This document shows, piece after piece, positions 58,794 through 64,000 of a DNA stretch of 64,000 bases. This DNA is from Orbilia blumenaviensis. Taxonomy: Eukaryota > Ascomycota > Orbiliomycetes > Orbiliales > Orbiliaceae. Position numbers and translations under genes: made by a program. Location: NCBI GenBank assembly GCA_036872755.1, contig JAVHNS010000005.1, positions 1 through 64,000 on the forward strand. Reading direction: 5' to 3'. The notes under the pieces were generated by a model. The model saw only the letters and a list, made by a program, of their open reading frames with translations, was not told where the DNA came from and searched no databases. Each line of letters begins with the position of its first letter. Position 1 is the first letter of the stretch.

Positions 58794-61700
58794 TCAGTGC
58801 GTCCGCTGATGTCCAAAAATAGGCTCCCAATCCTCATCATTCATTCCCATCTTTAAGAAATCGTCGAGGTTAACTGGATACTGGCTATTCGGTTTCGCTT
58901 GTCCGCGATCTGTGCTAGGCGCGGCGTGACTGAAGGTTTCGAATGTCATGTGGTCATGTTCCGCACCTGGGCCCCCGGTGCCTGGGGCTGATAAACCCGT
59001 GTAAGTCGCACCTGGGTTTACAAATCCGGGGTTTCCGGGGTTTTCAATCGAGTAAACGTAAGGTGGAAGAGGCCCATAGAGCTGGACTTCCACGTTGTCA
59101 AAAGAGGGGCTCCCTCCCCCGCCGAAGCTTTGTCGGGATGGCCCAGGTGCTAGCCTGACATCCCGGTTAAATGCGTGATCACCTGGACTCTCGCTACCCA
59201 ATGGAACATCAAATACCATAGCTTGATTACCGTACGCAAAAGCGTTCGAGGCAGGAAACATCAGGGCGTTTAGATCTGGCATCCCTGTGAACCCACCAAG
59301 ATGTTGTTGTAACGAATGTCTTGCATCTTGGGATTCTGTCATGGTTGTGGGAGACATTGCGGTTTGCCCGAGCGTCAAACCTTCGTCCGAGCTCCGTCGA
59401 GCTCCCACGTCTGGTAGGTTTACAGGCGTCCTTACTGCCGCTATCCCAGGGCCCTGACGCGGGGTAGTAACAGGAAATGTATTGGACCGAACCGACGGCT
59501 GAGACGGCTGGTCTATTACTGATGTGCTAAAACTTCTAGTTGCTAGTGGCTGGTCTATACCGGAGAGCGGCACCGGCGCCGGAGAGGTTGCCCTTCCGCG
59601 TTTCTTCGTTTGTGCCTTCCCGAAGCCTTCACGGAGGCGATTGGGTAGTTGCTCAAATAAGGGCTGCCTCGGTTAGCAAAGGTTTGTCAATAATGGCCTA
59701 AGAAAATCGGGAGGTATCTGGAATAGCGTCCAAGTTAACTCACCTTAAGGGCTTGGGAACACCGGTCTCCCGCCATACTCGAATCTTTGAGAGAGAATAT
59801 ACAATCCTTACCGATCGTCGCGTCCCGCAAAACAGCAGGGGCATCTGGATGCGTAATATTTTCGAGCACGAAATATAGAAGTGACAATACCGAGAAAAAA
59901 GTAGTATATATCAAAAACCAATACGCCCCGCTTAAGATATCGTTTTCTCTCATTTGCTGACACAGATGAACTATTTCCCGGCATGTATTGATACATGCAG
60001 CGGCGCTTGCGAATGGTCTCTCATCCCGAACCCGACCATCTCGGGGCTGTGCGACATAATGTATGAATGGCCTGTATAGCATCATCCTAACGTGTGCGAG
60101 AGAGATCTGAAGAAGATACTGGGATCTTTGGGGAGTAAGTATGGCCCGGGAGTCAAGGTGCGATTGATTGTAAGTACACACCTTAAAAATCGAGGAGGCG
60201 AATCATCCCCCCTACGCAGATAAGGGGGCAATTCCTCTTGCCATTTCTCCAAGTCTTGTTCTATCCCTCGCACAACAGCATAACTTATCATGTATCCATT
60301 CCGTTTGCCATAGGTGCTTGGCTGGACGCCTTTGATTGGATATATTTTCTTGATAACTTTCCCGAGAATCTGAACGAGCCTGGTGTGCGCATTTGCTGCT
60401 GAGGTACTATTAGGCTCCCCCAATGCCTCGGGTGCTATCCCATCCTTCGTGATGTGCTGGTCATCAACTTCTATTGGGTATTCTTGATCAATATCCTCAT
60501 CGTGCACCATTCTCGGTAGTCCAATGAGAGCACTAATGGAGATATCCATTTTTTGGATGGTGCAAAATATTCTCTTCCTGACTTCGGCCTCTATCGGGTC
60601 AGGGAAGGGTATCTTGCGATGAAGACCGAGTCTGAACGAGGCACTAACTGCAATCCCGATATACGAGTAACATGTTGCCAGTTTTGCTGAAGACTGGAGA
60701 AAGATAATCATTAATAGAACACCTTGAAGGGATGTAACGTCTCTACAATCTGTTATGTCGGTCAACTTTCTCCCCGCAGCAAAATATTTAGCTCTAAACA
60801 CTTGTCAGTAATATTCATTCCGTCCGAAAAGGCAAGATAGTTTGCGAGCTTCGTTTAGACTCACCCCTCGTCGAGAACATTTGAGACACCGAGTTTATCG
60901 GACTTTCTCGTAAAAACGCATCCGATCGCGAGCACAAGGTAGAAGACGGGTAAAAATGAGTGTTCCTCGTTGCCATATTCCTCAAATTCGCGAGCGTATA
61001 AACGATCAGCAAGATTGTCGAAAGTCGGACGGTGAATGAATCGAAATAGAAGCAGTGCTTCGCCCAAACAACTATTGGCAAGCTCCCTGGCGGTCTCTCT
61101 CGGAGGTAAGGGAACCGTATCTGATAAATAATTACTACTAGGCGACCCAGTATTCGAACGTGTGGCTTCGGGAAGAGGGCGGAATGGCCGCAACCTCAGA
61201 AGTGTAGTAGTTCCAATCTCAGGACCGAGGAGATCACCGAATTGCTCCCGAAGTTTATTTAGATAGGTGAAACCGGACGAGTGCCCATGGAAATCAAGAC
61301 GCCCAGATTCGTCGAGATCCAGTCTTCCTGTTGCTTCCACCATTGTTTCCAGCAGACCTTCTTGATCGTGAGGTTGATCTAACCCGGTCCCAGATGGGAA
61401 AGGTTTACTCATTGCGGTCTTGACGGCCTCTTGGACTTGTGGAAGTGTTTCCGCCTCGAAACTAGGATGGTCCACGTCCATATCTGGCGGCAGCACGGAC
61501 TTGAAAAAAGAATCAAGCCGCTGGAGGCGGCCTTCTAAAGCTTCTATATACTGCGGAGTAGGGTTCCTGCGTCTGTTAGAAGGTTGGTCGTACGTGCATT
61601 CTGAAGGGAGAGCAATTTTTTATAGAAGCGCCATCAGTTTCTCGTCGAATTCAATTTAGAACGAAGGAGTCGACTCTAAACAATAATAGAAAGCTAAAGG

Positions 61701-61975
61701 AAAGTAGCCTCACCATAGCTATAAACTGAACAATGAGTACAAGGCTGGAGCCCGTCACATTTGATCTTTTTCCGACGGCAGCAATCACAAGCACGTGTTA
61801 CCCGTCTTCTTTTCTGAAGCGGAACTGGCTTTATAGGGTTGGAAGACGACGAGGAGGTAGGGAGTTTGGGGGTAGTGCCAGGCCCCACACTGGATTCGTC
61901 CCAACTCTCCCCGATAGGATCGTTCTCAGCAGAGGAGCCATCTGAGGATTCGCGGTCGCCATCACGATCTGCCAT
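58794..61975 (-). CDS. Zn2Cys6 fungal-specific transcription factor
   Basis: There are five exons on the minus strand: 61714-61975, 60865-61600, 60182-60793, 59744-60125 and 58794-59663 (953 residues). Introns are 113, 71, 56 and 80 bases. The binuclear zinc cluster (C63, C66, C73, C79, C82, C89) has the CX2CX6CX5CX2CX6C spacing: [20 protein letters not shown], continued by the second exon's [13 protein letters not shown] leucine-rich coiled linker follows ([20 protein letters not shown]). The fungal-specific regulatory domain spans about 280-640 ([68 protein letters not shown]). A Pro/Gly/Ser-rich C terminus may activate transcription. Targets cannot be inferred. An in-frame ATG at 62041 would add 22 residues; I chose 61975 because a TTTCCAG acceptor-like sequence lies between them. 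The third intron donor (GTGTGT) is weak. Confidence 0.9.
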
Positions 61976-64000
61976 CACCTGGAAATGAATTAATACTGAT
62001 GGTGTTCCTTGTATTTTGGGTTCATATAGTGAAAGCCGCATACACCATTGATCACCACCTCCGCGGGCTAAGTTTAATGGGAGTACCGTTGAATTCCGTT
62101 CTTCCTTCTTTTCCTTTCTTTTCCTTTCCTTTCCTTCCTTTCTTTCTTTCTTTCCTTTCTTTCTTTCTTGCCTTTCCTTCTTTCCTTCCTTCCTTCCTTC
62201 CCTTTTTTTTTTTTTTGTTTGACCCCTTCACTGCTAGAGGGTTCGAAACTGTCGAAAATATGCAAGATACTTGAGTAAGTAAGTACTTCAACAAGCAGAT
62301 ATAGTCGATAGATGCAAATGGGCCGAATATGTCAAAGTTGAATAGACAGCCAGGAAGGATGAAAAAGTGTTGAGGCTGTTGCAGTATTTTGGCAGGCTTG
62401 GCTTTTTCCCTTGGTCGAACCCGACGCAAAAAATGGTGTTGTCCGTCGTCTCGCACCCCGTCCGAATTTCCAACAACACCACGGAAAATGAAGAACAAAA
62501 GAACAAAAGCTGTGAGGTGCGGTATGCGAGGGGGGAAAAAATGTAGGTAAGAAAAAGTATCCAGTAGAGTAGATCCCCTCGTCTGTAGAAAGGAATGTTA
62601 TTGTCGCCGGGGGGTGAGCACGACACAGGGCTAGCTGAGGCGACGAGTGGGGCGCTGGAGCCGAATGAAGGGAACCGTATTCGGCTTTTCTCCTGATCTG
62701 ATCCTGCTGGACGACGATGATGCCCTGAATCTTCCTGACAAGCCGACTCTTCCGGGAAATTTATATTTATAACTCTTCCTTATGTGGGCGAGAGCAGATA
62801 GGTGCAACGGGGGAAGAAGCAACTCGACAAAAGAAGAATTGACCGCCGTGGTGTGAATATAAGGACCCAAACGACAAGCAGGTAACTCATTACTTAAGCA
62901 TTTTTAGCTTAAGTCCTTAACTCCCTCAAGAATCGTACGAAAAAAACAAAAAAGCGGAAAGCGAAAAAGCGGAAAAGGCGACAACGGAACAAGCAAGACA
63001 AGACTTCTCTCCACGGCTAATTGCAAGGAGAGCAAGATGTTAAGTAGTATGCCGGTACGTGCTCGTGCTCGCCAAAGCTGCTTCTCGTCTAAACCCTTAC
63101 TTTGGGAAGCTTTGGAATCGATTCGATCGAGTTAAGGCCAGGAGCTGATGCATAAGTTATACCCATGCTTGGTCTGCATTTATGTACTGGATACCTTACA
63201 TGTATAGCTCTATAGACGCCACCAGTGAAAGGACAGATGATACGGACCATGCCTTTAGGCAGATGAAGCTCTGTTACCGTTAACCGCTTACTACTCTACA
63301 TAGTAGTAAACGCACACCGGGTTCATGGGGCCCACGCGCGGCATATTGAATGGAAGGGGGGTGCGGAGGTGCTAGGTGTGCTACGGGCGAGCTATGATTC
63401 AGAATGTCCTGAAGCTTTATATTGCTAGATGGAATAGGCAATAGGCAATATCAGATGCCGCGGGCCAGGGAATCGAAACATTCATCGAAACGAAACGCAC
63501 AGCTCACACGACGAGACACACATTTCACTCACACTCACACTCACGCGCACCAATATTTGTGTAGTTTTACCTCTCCATCGTTTCGTTTTGGAAATTTCTC
63601 AAAAAAAAAAAAAAAAAAAAAAAAAAACTACGCTCCCCCCAATGCAATGGGGCCTCCCAAATCGACTGCCCAAAAGCAACTGTGCATGTCAGGGTTGAGG
63701 GGTAGTGACGCGGCTTTCTCCACCTATAGAACGGACATGGTCGTGAGCTTGTCTTGGGCCATGCAGGCGAAGCGCACCGGGCACTGAAAACGTGGGCTGC
63801 CGGGTAACCACGAGCATTTCTTGGCAAGCCACCTACGTAGAGCTACGTCGGTGTGGAACCAAGGCTTTTCCAATTGGTTGCGGTTGCTTTCTGCAGCCTT
63901 CGGAGAACGGCGCTGCGGTTTGGGGACAGCCTTTTACCCACCACTAACAAAATTGCGCACCAGAATAAGTTGAGTAAGCAGCTGCACAGCAGCCTACCAT
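61976..64000. other. Upstream region of the Zn2Cys6 gene to window end
   Basis: This is 2 kb without a recognised gene. It holds a pyrimidine tract of TTTC/TTCC units (62098-62216), AC-rich repeats (about 63527-63546) and a run of 26 A (63601-63626). Short frames on both strands have no family features. The last 40 bases include GCTGCACAGCAGCCTACC, similar to an end of the fold-back repeat of the AT island. Confidence 0.5.
62098..62216 (+). repeat. TTTC/TTCC polypyrimidine tract
   Basis: Over 100 bases of almost pure pyrimidine on the plus strand (irregular TTTC, TTCC and TTTTCC units ending in a T run), about 120-240 bases upstream of the Zn2Cys6 gene start. Such tracts can form triplex DNA; in fungal promoters they often mark core regions. 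Confidence 0.7.

Noticed and set aside
62041..62041. Upstream ATG as start of the Zn2Cys6 protein
   Set aside because: Possible, but an acceptor-like TTTCCAG just before GTGATG and lack of family similarity in the extra 22 residues favour 61975; left as an alternative.
1..64000. tRNA, rRNA and CRISPR arrays
   Set aside because: I looked for cloverleaf-like and T-loop sequences and regular spacer arrays and found none I could support; a weak T-loop match near 58478 does not fold into a tRNA.

Overview
The window comes from the nuclear genome of a filamentous ascomycete (Pezizomycotina). The protein-coding genes carry short GT-AG introns (about 50-113 bases) with CTAAC/CTGAC-like branch sites. 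The gene set (PacC, a Zn2Cys6 regulator, Mkk2-type MAPKK, Ku80, Sip3/Lam-type sterol protein, Vam7, EB1) is that of a mould, and the first 19 kb looks like a repeat island degraded by repeat-induced point mutation (RIP). I cannot name the genus.

Region 1 (1-18954) is an extremely AT-rich block with no believable gene. Small patches with residual G+C reveal its history. There are three copies of one short fold-back element (4850-5532, 7032-7545, and an inverted copy at 16123-16897). A 484-base hexanucleotide microsatellite lies at 6505-6988. Two direct repeats 6.76 kb apart differ almost only by transitions. A pair of short terminal-inverted-repeat elements at 17338-18954 lie one inside the other. 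Composition returns to normal at about 18960-19080.

Region 2 (19000-64000) is ordinary euchromatin with 14 well-supported genes. In order: KU80 (+), a triple-KH RNA-binding protein of the Hek2/Rnc1 type (-), a Gfd2/YDR514C-type DEDDh exonuclease (-), an ING-family PHD protein (+), VAM7 (-), a SIP3/LAM-type sterol-transfer protein (+), a Rua1-type regulator (+), a TPR-J-domain co-chaperone (+), EB1/BIM1 (-), a small dual-specificity phosphatase (-), PacC (-), an F-box/WD40 protein (-), an MKK2-type MAPKK (+), and a Zn2Cys6 regulator (-). I rebuilt exon structures by hand from splice signals and reading-phase closure. All give intact frames whose lengths divide by three.

The genes do not form one pathway. 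Recurrent themes are housekeeping and stress signalling: cell-wall MAPK signalling, ambient pH, chromatin reading, vacuolar fusion and sterol transport, DNA end joining, microtubule tips. The intergenic spaces are long, rich in simple repeats, and share a dispersed palindromic TACCTAGGTA-type motif.

The most interesting points are these. (i) A stop-free 111-base intron in the exonuclease would, if retained, separate two catalytic residues. (ii) A tight cluster of PacC-type sites lies upstream of pacC itself. (iii) The nested and repeated TE relics show RIP on both strands. No convincing wholly new multi-gene system is visible.
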